A stretch of DNA of 64,000 nt, taken from Paracentrotus lividus. Its lineage: Eukaryota; Echinodermata; Echinoidea; Camarodonta; Echinidae. A program made the position numbers and the translations under genes. Position 1 is the stretch's first letter, and the number at the start of each line of letters is the position of its first letter. Shown one piece after another: positions 24,576-37,800 of this stretch. The notes beneath the pieces are model-generated. The model worked only from the letters and a program-made list of their open reading frames with translations, was not told where the DNA came from and did not search any database. The stretch is from positions 30,295,245 to 30,359,244 of the forward strand of contig CALNVZ010003433.1 of NCBI GenBank assembly GCA_940671915.1. Reading direction: 5' to 3'.

Positions 24576-27500
24576 AAATGTTGAAGTTCAGCAACCCCAC
24601 TCAACGCGCGCTCCTAAAACTTTTCCCCGCCATGATTGGCATTCGTATGTAAATTGCATGTAAATGACAGTATCAGGGCGTACAGGTGCAGCTCTCACCG
24701 TGCGTCGCACTGGGAATAACCTAGCTTTATTTCATCTCTCTTTATTTTTTTTCGCGCGGAAAGTGAATTATTAAAACCGTCTGAAAAGTGTCGTCTACGG
24801 TAGATGTAGACATCGCGATATTGGATGATGATCTTTTAAGCTTCCACCTTTTTCGAGGCTATTTTCCTCAAGACGGCGAATTATGGGCAGTAATGGTCCT
24901 AACTCGTGCACCAAGATTGCTCCCTCTGTCGGCTAGATTTGAATGAAAACGACTTAATTTGCCTTGTTCATAAAGGAGTGAAGAAACTTTCACACGAAAT
25001 TGAGTATTAAAACACTTGAATTTGAAAAAATTAAAATTTAAATTGAATTGACTTGAACATTTCCATCCTATACTCATCCATAATGTAAATTATTATTTAC
25101 CACAATATAACTGACCGTATTTTCAATAACCTTTTTTTTTGCAAAAACAGACGTTTATAGGCTAGGCCTGCTCATTCATTACTTGTTTTTATCAAATTGG
25201 CTTTTTCATAGCGACTTTGTTACCTTGTGTTAGTAAATGATAAAATCAAACTTGCTTATGTTTATATAGATTCTAGGGTATAAAGTGAAATACTTTGTAT
25301 GATTCCATTATTTTGTTGTAATGCAATTACAAATTGTGACCTCCAAAAAACCATAACAATATCTTTTGTCGTTATACATTGACTACTTTTAATGCCCATC
25401 ATAGGCAATATTGCTTACTATTCCATATAATGTATATAATATGTATATATTTTTTATAGCGACTTTCACTGAAAGATGACATTTATTTTTTTCATTAAGC
25501 TCTACATGATGCAATACCTCTACTTGGCGTGTGCGTCGCTTTATTTCATTTGCTGCAATTAACAGTAATAATATATTATTGTTGTTGCGACCGACGGAAA
25601 AAAAAAATGGTAACAATAACCTTACTTATCAGAGAGCGGCTCGACGGCTCGTCGATGCCTAAACTTGAAATTTAAACGCTTATTACGTCGAGTTTATGTT
25701 ATTTGCCAGGAACAAATTGCCGCTGTCACCTCTCAAAAAACGATGACAATAATATTGCTTTTGCTCTTTGGCAAAATATATGAAACATATCATCATTGGC
25801 CATTTAGAGATGGAAGACAGGTAGAAATGAGGGCGCTTGTTTCTTTGGCGTTTCCGGTATAATTTCCTTTCGTCGGGATTGAAGATTATTGGGATGGAGG
25901 GTGTATAGTCTTGAAATGAAGACATGATTACGTGAATTTTCTGCCTTTAACGTAAAACATCAGTAATGTTACACACTTAAAATCTTGTAAGATATGAAAT
26001 GCATTCTGGCTCTTTACGGTTTTCCATTCCCTCTCTCGCCCCCTTTCTCTCTCTCGCTCTCCCTCTCCGACCTTTTATTTATTTATTTTTGAAATTTCTT
26101 TCCAGATGCAGATCCAGGCGGGGCGCGGGGTCGTGCCCCTATAAATTAAAAACCGCTCAATGACACAATGTTAAAGTAAAAACAAAATTCTGAAGGGCCT
26201 CCATTTGCCCCTCACCCCTTTACCTAGCCCTATGTTCAAATCCTTAATCCGCCACTGCTCTCTCTCTCTCTCTCTCTGTCTATCTCTGTCCCCTCTCTCT
26301 CGATTACTCCCAAAAAGAGTAAGTTTCCATTATTTTGCCTGGGGAATTATAAGACTATGACTATAAAAATCATAATGATAGATACAAATAAATTGCACCA
26401 AAATCACTGCTAAGAATGTTGTGTGAAAATATTTTTGACATGTACTTTGTTTGTTAGAATTAAAACAAGAGGGGGGGGTTCATTATTTTTTTACTCACTG
26501 TCAAAACAAACAAACAAACAAACAAAACAAAACAAAACGACAACAAATCAAATACAAAAAATTATGCGTTTTTAACCCAATGTAGGGTATACTTCTAATT
26601 AAATAAATGAATAAATACATTAATAAAACTTTGTTTTTAGAGAGCAGTATTTGGAAGGTAATGTTCATTCGAGTGTCTTGAAATGACAGACTACATACAA
26701 CCCTGCGTAAACTATCGGTAGTTATTATCAGTTAATTCAAGCGCACAAACCCTCATAATGCGAGCAACTTCGAACTGCCCTCAAAACAATAATATCTTGC
26801 TATTCAATTCCAACAAACAATAAGCCCCTGCTTCCAAGACCAAATATTATAAGCATTCCATATTTCGCTTCGATTTGCACGACAATGCACTCGCTCGCGC
26901 ATGCTCTAATATGCATACAAGGCTAACACGTGGGACCATTGTTACTTACTCTCACACTATTCAACCCGTTTAATTCGCCCATTTTTGTCTCCCTTCCGAC
27001 GAAATAGATATCGTTTACGTCCTCTCGACCTCCAATTTTTTTTTTTCTAGCTTTAGAATTTTATTTATTTTCTCATTTTCCTTTCATGTTGGCGGGGAAA
27101 TGATTTGAGATTGAGAGGTTAAATGGGGGAAAAACTTTAATGAGTTTTTATCTTTCCTCTGCATGTTAAGATAAAAAATATAAAACGTTAAAAAAATATA
27201 TGATAAAGAGTTAAGGGGGGGGGTTGATGTATGGGTGTTTCGGTTTGTATTGAGGGTTCGCTTATAAAAGTGGAAAAAAAAACAAACCAATAAAGCTTTC
27301 TCGCTTATTGATAATTTTAGGAGGAAAGGAAAATAAGGGAACAAATTGTCGTGTAAAAAAAAGGGTCTACATTATTATAAAAATCCTCAAAATTCACAGT
27401 GCGCAGATGATGTCTTATTGCTCTGGTTTTTCCACAGTGTCAGAGTGTTCACATATTCGCAATGTGAATTCACTAACAGGAAGGATAAATATGCGAATCA

Positions 27501-28240
27501 CAATGTTAAAACATTTAAACTGGATAGTGTGGAGATGATTTCACACTGTGTTTCACCACATGAACTCACAGTGTGCACACTTTGCGACACACTGTGCTTT
27601 TCGCTATGTAGTGTGCATTGACAATATGAACCGATAGCACTACGCACAATGATCACGTACAGGAGAGGAAACACGATTCTTCGGACTAACGAACCTTATC
27701 TGTTCTGAACATCGAGCAGCTTACCTGGCACAGAAATTTTACTGCATTCCATAACCAACATCATTAAACGTACAACCATTCATTCAGTAAACGGTCCTGA
27801 AAAGAGATTGACTTTACAATATCGATATCAGGTATCATCCGACACCCTGTGCATAAAACAATCAATTTATGAACAGGTGTTTCTATGCTGGTCCCACTTA
27901 ATCCAGCTATCGATGATCAATCTAAATCGAAAACGATATGAAGGGTTCATTTCGATCCATATCGAACTAAAATTCGACCCCGATCCCTGGCCGTGATTTT
28001 TCCAAGTAATTCTCATTGGGCTCGTATCTCTCTTTATGTGGAGCGTGTATGGAGATTCCAGAGAAGGAGTCATGTACAAGTTGACTACATTTGTAAAGGT
28101 TTATTTAAAAAAAAAGAAAAAAAAAAAGGGAGATATGAAATAGGCATCCATTGTATATTGATTAACATCATTAAGGTGATTTTAAGAAGTTCTTAAACCA
28201 CGTGGTCTTTAAAGCCTCCATCACAATAAATATAAGAATA
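24575..28240. other. Unannotated intergenic stretch
   Basis: Mixed AT-rich sequence. A fragment at 26105-26256 has the ends CAGATCCAGGCGGGG and AATCCGCCACTG, resembling a small degraded DNA element. Words of the type CACAGTGTGCACAC recur at 27395-27620. No coding exon could be supported. Confidence 0.4.
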
Positions 28241-28245
28241 GTGAC

Positions 28246-28600
28246 ACTAGAAAGAAGAAGAAGAAAAAGAAGGAGAAGAAGAAGAAGAAAAAGAAGAAAG
28301 AGAAGACAAAATAAAAACAAAACAAAACAAAAGAAACAATAACAACAACCCAAAACCTCAGAATCCATGGACCATGTAAAAACAACAACATAAAACTACG
28401 ACCCCAAACAACACCCCCACCCCAAAAAAAATGAATAAAAAAATACATAAATAAATAAAATAAGGCAAAATGAACCCCCCCAAAAAAAAAAAATAAATAA
28501 ATAAAAAAAAAAATAATAATAAAAATAAATAATAATAATAATAAAAAAAAAATAATGATAAAAAAATAAATAGATATAATAACCCCAAAACAGTTTATAA
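28246..28600. repeat. (GAA)n and A-rich low-complexity region
   Basis: AAG/GAA triplets to about 28310, then AAC-, AAAT- and AATA-rich sequence to 28600. The Phe/Tyr/Leu-rich minus-strand frames are products of composition. Confidence 0.85.
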
Positions 28601-28639
28601 ACAAGATTAAACAGGATAAAGGATCCCAAACGCAATAGT

Positions 28640-29700
28640 GCCTAACAACAGACTATATCGTAGTGCTTCAAAGATAAATGATTGTAATTTGATAATTCCG
28701 GCAACGTATAAGTGACTAAAAAGAGCATTAAATTGTCGTTTAGCGTTTGTTTTCGTTCATAATCTTCGAACGACAAAGGCTCTAGTCTACATTTATTTTC
28801 AATAATCATGTTACATACAATACATAATTATACTCAGAAATAACCTGATGGACTGGAGCTTAATAATTATACCAAATCAAATAGGAACATGAGGTAGGAG
28901 GCATTTGGTACACACTGTAGAAATGTCAACACGAGAAGAGAAGTTAAAAATGATATTTCAAAATATTGATTTATGATATATTATAATACTTATCATGATG
29001 TAATCATTATAACATATACTTATCAAAACAGACAGAGAAAACAAATCATAGAAGATAAAGAAAGCAATAACGGACAGATGGACGAAAGAATCTAATAAAT
29101 AATGAAAGAGGTGCCCGGGCCGGGGTCGTAAGGAGGTTAACGGTTAAGGAATTGAAATATTAGAAATAAATTACGGCTGTCAAGTACTCCATGATTATTG
29201 GTTTGCTTGTCTCTAATCTCTCTAATACCCTTGTTAACTCCTCTCCATATTTTCAGTTAAGTAACGGAATGTTTAATGCCTTATGCTTCTTTCCAGCCTG
29301 TTTTCAATCGGCTTAGCGAGAACTAATCGCCATAACTTTTATTTTTCTGCTTTACAGTTAGAGTACCGGCCCGTCAACAACTTTCAAATGATCTCTTATC
29401 CAACAAAAATTGCTTTCTGGTTATTGGGAGGATAACAAGCGGATTTGCCTTTAATCCTGTCATCAAATATTCATGTAGTCCCTGTGCCGCTATGTGGATT
29501 GAATTCCTTTTGTTTCGCTTTGTTCTTGGGTAGGCATGTGGCGGTATTTTTACGGTCCGCACAGTACTGCTATCGATCGCCTGTCTTCACGCAGCTATTT
29601 CCAATCGATAGGTTTTGTCAGCGATCGATAGCCACCACATGTCTCACAAGACCACATGTCACACACACAGAGGCAGAGAGAACAAAACAGAAAATAGGAT
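28640..29700. other. Unannotated intergenic stretch
   Basis: No feature could be supported. It is AT-rich with a short GC-rich patch near 29112-29130. Confidence 0.4.
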
Positions 29701-29736
29701 GGAAAGAGAGAGTGAAAGAGAGGGAGAGACAGACAG

Positions 29737-29785
<49 letters not shown>

Positions 29786-29812
29786 CGCGAAAGAGGGGGG
29801 GGGGGCGGGGGG
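29700..29812. repeat. (AG)n-rich tract with G-run
   Basis: AG and CAGA repeats, purest at 29741-29785, end in a G-rich run at 29796-29812. Confidence 0.9.
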
Positions 29813-29959
29813 GCAGAAATATATATAATTGCTTAAGGGCGAAAAAGGTCATCATCACCCAATGACCCCTTCTTAACTCAAAATTGTTCCATTATATTGC
29901 ATGGACTAAAATGAGAATTAGAACATTAATAGAGGTGATATATAAAGACCCATCTACAG

Positions 29960-29965
<6 letters not shown>

Positions 29966-30030
<65 letters not shown>

Positions 30031-30032
30031 GG
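29966..30032. repeat. Poly(A) tract followed by G-run
   Basis: About 55 A residues followed directly by about ten G. The sequence after it (30040-30090) resembles that before it (29840-29890): AAAGGTCA, then CATC, CTCTAATTAAAATTGTTCC against CTTAACTCAAAATTGTTCC. This suggests a local duplication around the tract. Confidence 0.8.
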
Positions 30033-30398
30033 CTAGATATTATGGGTGAGAAAAGGTCAACCAATACCTACATCCTCTCTAATTAAAATTGTTCCATTAG
30101 CAAGGGGTACAAAAACAAAGCAAACAAAATAAAATAGAAATGATAAAGAGGTGATAGAGCTATATCTACACAGAGAGAGAAACAGGGAAATGGATGTATG
30201 AAGACGTGAAAAAGTTCGAAATTTTAATTAATCTTTCAATTAACAACTATAAGTATATTTCCTACCGAAGTTAGATATTCATTTTCACTGCTTCTTACAT
30301 GTATGTAAAACAAAGAAAATGAATAAGGAAAGAGAACGACGAATCAGAAGACATAACATAACAGAGGAAAGAGAAGAAGGGAACAGAAACAAAAACAG

Positions 30399-30401
<3 letters not shown>

Positions 30402-30444
<43 letters not shown>

Positions 30445-30447
30445 GGA
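30402..30447. repeat. (AG)n microsatellite with G-run
   Basis: An AG run followed by twelve or more G. Confidence 0.9.
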
Positions 30448-30449
30448 AT

Positions 30450-32215
30450 TGGAAGAGGTTGAATGTGGGTGAATGAGATCTAGAGAAAATAGAAAGAGAT
30501 AAATTATTGCAAGATAATTTGAACAGGTTAGAAATGAAAAGGACTTACGATGATTTGTTTATGTCTTTTGGAATAAATTGCTTTAAATTCATCATTACGA
30601 GTATAACACTTTTGACTTACACATACAATAGCCTTAAAATATGAAAGATTTATTCTTGATTCAAAGATAATTGTTTAAAATAAATGAAACTTGGAGGCTC
30701 GAGGTGTTTTTTTCTTAATGGTACATATATCGTTGTACAACATCGACTTAATACAAACATTAATCACCCTAGTGCTCCAAACCAAATAAAAAATAAAAAA
30801 TAAAAAAATAAAAAAATCATGAGTCTATTTTATAATTCATATAATACAGTTCAGTCTTATACCAAAGGTGAATCCTGATTTATGGATTGTTAGAGTACGA
30901 ATTTTATATTGGAATATTACATTATGAAAAAGATAATTTATTCGCCTGCGCCGTAAAGACAACCATAATGGATTAACACGATTTATGTAGATGGCGGTAT
31001 TTTTTTTCGCAGGATTGGACAAACACTTTGATCCTCTGCTGGGCACGGACCACTTTTTAGATTAGTAATATTGGAAAGCTTGGGATGATGTAGAATTAAT
31101 GTGAACTCAATCCATCCAAAAACAACAAACGCACAAAATAAATCATATAATCCCATTTTTGATAAATTATTACAATATACATAATTTATTGTGTTTTCGT
31201 TGTTTCGCTTGTTTGTTTGTTTTTTCTATTAATAAAGAGCAGTCTTTACTACTTCAGATATGATTTGATTGCTGGATTGGGTCCCAGTTAAATTTGTATA
31301 GAGACCTCATTTCAATGTTATACTTTCAAGGGATAAAAAAATTCATTGGCATAATATGGTAGCATAAGAATGAAGAGTCTCATTATTTGGCTCTCTCGTC
31401 TTAACACATAACCATATAGGAATATAATAATTATAGTCTGCTTCCTATTTTTATACGAAAAAAAAAGCACAACTAAAATATTCGTTAGATGGCGCTGTTT
31501 AAATCAACACGTTTCCCAATATCAATCGTGAATCGGTCGTAAGATCTATATCACACTGAGGCGCGTCATTTGCTCTAGGCTTTATTTCATCTGTTAAGGT
31601 TTGGGTTGCGATGGCTGGTGTATAGTTTGGTTATCATACAACCGTCTCTTGTTCTAGAGTCAGATTAAACAAAAACACAAATGTATTGACAAAATACGAG
31701 CTATCACAATTAGGAATCAAGATAAACAGTTATTGCAGTTTTACAACGAAAATTATTGAACCATGTATCACTATTTCTATTAAATTTTATGCAATAGGGC
31801 CTTGATCTAAATAAAGTATAGGCCTAGTTGGATTTTTTTTTTCAGGAATCAAGAATACGCTGCCATAAAACCATTTTCAGAATCGGAAGTGAAAACTCGC
31901 ACAAAATGTACTTGACCTCATTTGACATTTACTTCCTCATCCATTTCTCATCACGTTATATTATGAGGAAATGGGATCAGCATTCTTGCAAAACGCTTGT
32001 ATCGCATTTCATGACAGCTTAAAATGATTTCACATATTGCAATATATATTTTGTATATAACACCATTATCAGATTATGCTTATTATTTACGTGTGTAACA
32101 GTTAACCAACTTATCATTATCCAAAAAATAAAGGTTAGAAACAGCAAACTAAATTATTATATATTTATACCACTTTGAATCAGTCAGGAATTAAAGAGTG
32201 TTATTTGACAAGGTT
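30450..32215. other. Unannotated AT-rich stretch
   Basis: No exon or RNA gene was recognised. Confidence 0.4.
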
Positions 32216-32218
32216 GAA

Positions 32219-32219
<1 letters not shown>

Positions 32220-32267
<48 letters not shown>
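32220..32267. repeat. Poly(A) tract
   Basis: An A-run of about 48 bases without a recognisable adjoining element. Confidence 0.9.
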
Positions 32268-32269
<2 letters not shown>

Positions 32270-34315
32270 CTGAAAAACATTTATAATACATTTCAATAGA
32301 TTATGCCTTGAACTACCAATGTCTGTGCATTTACTGGCTGTAGCCTAAATGGATACGTGTAGTCTCAAAATTAGACCTTGCTTTAGTATGCTCAGTCTGG
32401 TTGGCATGGGTCCTGCCTGTAAACTATATATTGCATAGTGTTGTCCCTTCCCCATGCATTTCGCTGTGCTATCATTATGCTGGTAACTAGGCTACGCTGT
32501 TGTGAAAGTAAAGTCTATGCTAGTAGACAAGCCTGTTTCCTGAATCATACATGCGTATATAGTGCAGTAATCGTAGAAATAGGACTGTATTTGGTAGCAA
32601 CTGGGAGGTGTTTCCTGGTGTTATTGTGATCAACTCTAGATACAATCGTTCTCTTTTCCGGGTTTTAAACGACCACAACAAACTCGTTGCATATAACGGT
32701 ATTTAATGGAACAAATACATACAAACTTCAAACTGTTTTATTTTGTTTTTCTAAAACTGGATGTTATTGAAAAGACAACAATCCTGAAAAAAAAAAACCC
32801 AAAACAAAAGAAAACAGTCCTTTCTAATTTCATGATTTTGATATTTTCTGGTTTAGCAGATAATCTGGTTCCCCCCTCTTTTTTCATCTTTTCTTTCTTT
32901 TTTCTTTTTCTCCTTGTTTTTAAAATAATTTTATTGTTGTCAGATACCGCACCTTTGATGACAGGATCGGGGGGGGGGGGGGGCCGGACTCCCTTCCAAA
33001 ATGATGAAATTGGCGGGCTCGGACCATTCATTACCTCCTTGGGGCTTCTGGACCTCCCTCCTCAGTAAACTAACCACTCAGTCATTAAGTGGCAACAAAC
33101 GACGAAATTGGCGGCCCCGGATCCTTCATGTACTCCTTGATCCTCGCATATTGTTGACCATCCCCCTGGATACGCCGCCACAGTGTACTTTTTCCTTCCT
33201 CATTGGCTTCTTCTTGCATGACAGGAAACTCAGACACCATTATGATATGGTGTACACGGTATAAACAAGATTTATATCACTGTATCACCAGGATTTAAGA
33301 CTTCGTGTCACACGTGCTACCAATGGAAACAATGAATCAATCTTTTTAACTGCATGCATGTCAATTAACCTCAGTAATTGGTGTAAGAATAAGCAATGAA
33401 GTTCCACCGGTTAACTATCGACAAGGCTTTGCCCGATTTTAGAGGTTCAGAACTCCCGGTGAGCAGACACATTGGACCAGTTATAGGTGAGCAGAATATA
33501 AGTCATTAAATTGTAATATTTCTTTATATATGATTATGCAAATCCATAATTATTTTTTTTTTTGCATTGTACTTAATGAAGGACAAATATAAATTTCACA
33601 GAGGCTTGTCTATAAAAATATGTTTGATGATCGACAGCATACTATGTGGAGGAAATAATATTCTTCTAAAAAAAAAAAGAATTTACATTAGAGGGCATGC
33701 ACCAGAACCTCGCAAGTGACGTCACACAATCAAGATATCCGTAACTTCATTATTATTTGATGGGTTATCATCAAACCTTCATTCATATTTGCTTGTATTT
33801 TTCTTCATGTCAACATTTTTATCTATTTATTTCTTTTACTTTTGGGGGATAGGGGGTGCTCACGAAGTTTACCTACATCTAGTGCTATTTTAAAAAGGGT
33901 AGATTTTTTTTCTGGTATTATTGTTATTATTTTTTCTAAAATTCCTATTTGGCCAGACCTGACCTATTCAAAATGGTATTCATTCATGTCAATAGAACCG
34001 CAGAAATGACAACGAGGACAATTTTGCTAGAAGTTTATCACTGGCCTTGTGTCATGAATTGGGTGCAAAATGCGTTACATGTCCAAATATTTGTAGAAAT
34101 GTACATTGTCGCAAACAAACATCTCTAGTTTGTTAATGGTAAGTCAAACATGTATAAAAGTATATATTTATTGAAAGCCGAGATGGTAAGGAAGATGATT
34201 AACATATTATTTTGCCTGTACAGGGTGTGTCATTAAAGCTATACAATGTGTTACAAGAAAAAATGGTTTAAACAGTTTAACAATTTCAATGGCAAGTTAT
34301 TTCTTATTGTTCGCA
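32270..34315. other. Unannotated stretch with a small diverged duplication
   Basis: AAATTGGCGGGCTCGGACCA near 33005 recurs in altered form (AAATTGGCGGCCCCGGATCC) near 33105, about 100 bases on. Around 33710-33800 a GTGACGTCAC palindrome followed by ATATCCGTAACTTCATTATT resembles half of the MITE at 34320. No coding exon was recognised. Confidence 0.4.
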
Positions 34316-34319
34316 TTAA

Positions 34320-34804
34320 AGGGGAAGTTCACCTTGGAATTTTATTGGTCTTAAAAAATGAAGAAAAATAATAAAAAATTATTAGTAAAAGTTTGAAGAA
34401 AATTGACCAAAAAATAGCGAAGTTATGAATATTTAAAGTTTTGATTCTGTGACGTCACATGCGAGCAGATCTCCTATGTGTTATGTATTGTAAATTCCAT
34501 AAAATGTCATTTTTTTTCAGAAGAAATTAATCATGTCACCGGTGCGGTCGATATACCATCAAGCATATGTTCATATACATGACTATATCAAATTGACCCA
34601 TTCCTTTATGAAGAACCATGACAAAAAGACAAATTTATGAAATTTACATACACAACCAATGGGAAAGCTGCTCGCAGAATCAAAACTTTAAATATTCATA
34701 ACTTCGCTATTTTTTGGTCGATTTTCTTCAAACTTTCACTAATATTTTTCTATTATTTTTCTTCATTTTTTAAGACCAACAAAATTCCAGGGTGAACTTC
34801 CCCT
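34320..34804. mobile_element. MITE with about 125-bp inverted repeats and TTAA target site
   Basis: The ends read AGGGGAAGTTCACC on the left and GGTGAACTTCCCCT on the right. They are flanked on both sides by TTAA (34316-34319 and 34805-34808). The arms continue as inverted copies to about 34445 and 34678 (ATTTAAAGTTTTGATTCTG on the left). The centre carries GTGACGTCAC. A TTAA duplication is characteristic of piggyBac-type transposition, which makes this a piggyBac-like MITE by inference. No coding capacity. Confidence 0.8.
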
Positions 34805-34808
34805 TTAA

Positions 34809-35888
34809 ATGAATTAAATCAACTTAGACTGTGTTTATAAGACCCTATGCTTCAAAAAAACATAAACTTGTAATACAAAATTATTCTTTCCAACTGCACT
34901 ACATAGTGTATATAAAAAATAGAAAAATATTTTAAAAATGGCAGAAATCCTGTCTTTTACAATTGAATTACAACTTAAACAAAGTTTATTGCAAGAAATA
35001 TGTTTCCACTCAATTGTGTATTTACGTACATGCAAAGAAAATGGGTGAAAAAGCACAATTATTGTTGTAAAACGGCATATTGCAATTTGTTTATGTCTGT
35101 AATGCATTGTCTATGAGCTGTGCATGCATGAAGTTTGTTTTAATTGATAAATTACTTAAATAAGTGACTTTTGAAAAATCTACTTCACATTTATTTAAAA
35201 CCAGATAAATTCCAAAAAGATTGATATATCACTCAACCTATAAGACCGATTGGATACAAATATATAATGCAACAAAGAATAAGAAAGTACCAAAAATGGG
35301 AATTCCCTATGCTTTAACACATGCCTCCACCGTAGGATCCTCCACCGTAGGATCCTCCCCTCCCTACCTTACCCTACTCAAATTATCTTTGTATTAAAAC
35401 TATAAGTAAGAAAAAGCTGAAACTTCACAGGCATATAGCCTGATAATTATCTACAATTTGAAACATTGTGCAGCTCATAAATGTACTTACTTTTCATGCT
35501 ATGCGAAAAAATGTGAAAAATTTTCCTCCAAAATGGAACGCCTCCACCCTTTTACTATACCCCAATATGTGACACATGACCCACTACAATATTTGTCTGA
35601 ACCAAGTCCATGGATTATTTTAGCAATCTATCTGACAATAAACTGAAACTTTAAAGAAATATATTTTACAAAAACTATACCCCATTTGAGAAAGTATTCG
35701 TGCGATACACGTTTAACAGGAATTCGTTACCAGAGCATATAATGATTTACAGATCTATGTATATAATTCTAAACACTATAATGCATTTACTTTCGTTCGG
35801 AGATATACATCTATGAGGTTGAATTGAGGATTTGGCATATTGAATGATTAACAATGCAGTTTCATTGTTATTTTTATCATTAGTTATA

Positions 35889-35925
<37 letters not shown>

Positions 35926-36690
35926 GGTTTCTTTAATTTCAAATTTTATTATTATTATTTTTATCATTATTTTTTATTATTTTTTCTTTGTTCTTTTTTA
36001 AATTCAATTTTATTTCGTTTTTAATTTCCCCACGGTCCTGAAATTGATCATTTTTTGCTGGTTTTTAGAAAAGATGAGAGACCTTTTAACACTTTGCATG
36101 CCACATGCATTTAAATCGAAAACAAAAATTCTCTTTACATTTCAGATATAATCACGAACAAGTTTTGCACGGTGTGAATACTGGAAATTAATCTTAAGTT
36201 GAGAAATATCACAAGCAGTATATTAAATTTCGGAACCTATAGCAAAAAGAAGGTTGACCTACAATGTGTAGAAATACGTCTACATCAAGAGCAGATATAA
36301 AACTAAATTATGATAGAAATATCACTAGTCTGGTTAATCACTGACTAACAAAATAAAGAAAGTAAACCCAACCTATGAATTTGACTGAAACTTGAACCCA
36401 AAGGTGAAGTTCTATACCGGAAAACAGGACCACTGGTAACGGAAATGAAAGTAAAGATATGACTTATGTTTTTATTCGATTTCGAAATTTTCAGGTGTGT
36501 TGCAACATATTTTTGATCAGATTTCAACATTCATGTTCGCAGATCCCAACTATTAAAGGTCCAGACTTTTGACGACAGTTCGCACTGATGCGATGGTCCC
36601 AGGAGGAAACAACTTGATTACAACATATCAATTCGAAATTCTTGTGCAAACATTCTAAGTTGTGCAACTAAATTGCATCTAGAAGAGAGA
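34809..36690. other. Upstream flank of the ARM-TIR-SAM gene
   Basis: AT-rich with an (ATT)n run at 35889-35924 and a tandem GCCTCCACCGTAGGATCC-type duplication at about 35325-35358. No TATA box in a convincing position and no further exon could be recognised. A 5' untranslated exon may lie here, because TATTTCAG at 36691-36698 is a possible splice acceptor just before the first ATG. Confidence 0.4.
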
Positions 36691-36701
36691 TATTTCAGTA
36701 G

Positions 36702-37800
36702 ATGGGAAACTTTATCGTCTTTGGTTACGTTACTTTACGGAATTCTTTGACAATGCCTGCGTGGCTGCAACGTCTGCGTGACAGAGTCCGACCTCGTCCA
36801 GGAAGCTCAACGTCGACTACCGACATCATGGAAGGGATCCCAGAGGAACTCCAAGTGCACTTGAACGAGATCATCAACGCCGTTAACCACATTACGGGTT
36901 CTACAAACATCCTTTCGGAGACGTCTTTGAACGGTGTTGCTTTGGTGAAGCAGATTTCGGGAAACTCTGCGTTAGACCAAGAGAGAATTGGAGACCTGAT
37001 GGCTGAGCGCACTAAATTCGCTTCCATGTTTGCAACGTGTTGGCAAAAGAAGGAGTTGCTCGAGCACTTCGTGGATGCTGCAAAGACGGATCACCTGAGC
37101 AGAGAAGCTGAGCGGTCCTACGACTTCTACAGAGCTTTGGCGGGGATATGTTGGAACTACACCGATGAATCAGATGCGTTCTGCCTGAGTATGGAAGCAG
37201 AAGGTGGACTCACAATCATCGTTGACTGGATGATTGCACTCCAAGACAAACAGTTGAACAAATGGACAACGGAAATATTCTTCAACTTTCTTAACATCCT
37301 ACACAACACTTGTAGGCGAGTGGAGGACATTCGCAGGAGCCATCGACAAGTTGTTCCCGCCCTGGAGAAGCTGGCTACAACTGATGACGTAATTGTGAAA
37401 GCATGTGCCTTTATGACCCTCTCCTATATGGTAGACAAAGAAGAAGCCGACAAGCTATCCACCAACGCTGCATGTGTGGATAAGCTTCTATCGCTGCTTA
37501 AGGAATCACTGGAGAATGTCGAGCACAAAATCAGAATCACGAGGAACTCCGGGACAGATGTCTTCGGAAGGACCTTGACACTGGCTTCAATCGAACTCGT
37601 CCAGGGCATCGAACAGCTTGCCATCAACGATGGAAACAAGAGACTGATCACTGAGAAAGACGGGATCACCATCATGGCTCGGATGTTGGAGATTGATTGT
37701 TCACTCCAGGAAAAGAGGCACGCTGCAGAAGGACTCTGGCAACTGGCTTTCCTACAGGAAAACAAGGAACGGCTGAGGGAGGAACACGACTTGATCAAAG
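36702..37800 (+). CDS. Exon 1: ARM/HEAT-like region
   Basis: Codons 1-366 plus one base. The donor is AAAG|GTAAGT, close to consensus. It encodes the basic N-terminus, a Ser/Thr linker and repeated amphipathic helices, for example KWTTEIFFNFLNILHNTCRR and EKRHAAEGLWQLAFL near its end. One uninterrupted exon for the whole repeat domain is unusual for vertebrate ARM proteins. Confidence 0.88.

Noticed and set aside
25665-25925. Open frames on both strands
   Set aside because: Neither has a recognisable motif, and both overlap fully. Left as unannotated.
28221-28635. Several Phe/Tyr/Leu-rich overlapping frames resembling membrane proteins
   Set aside because: The region is A-rich low-complexity DNA. 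All three minus-strand frames look alike.
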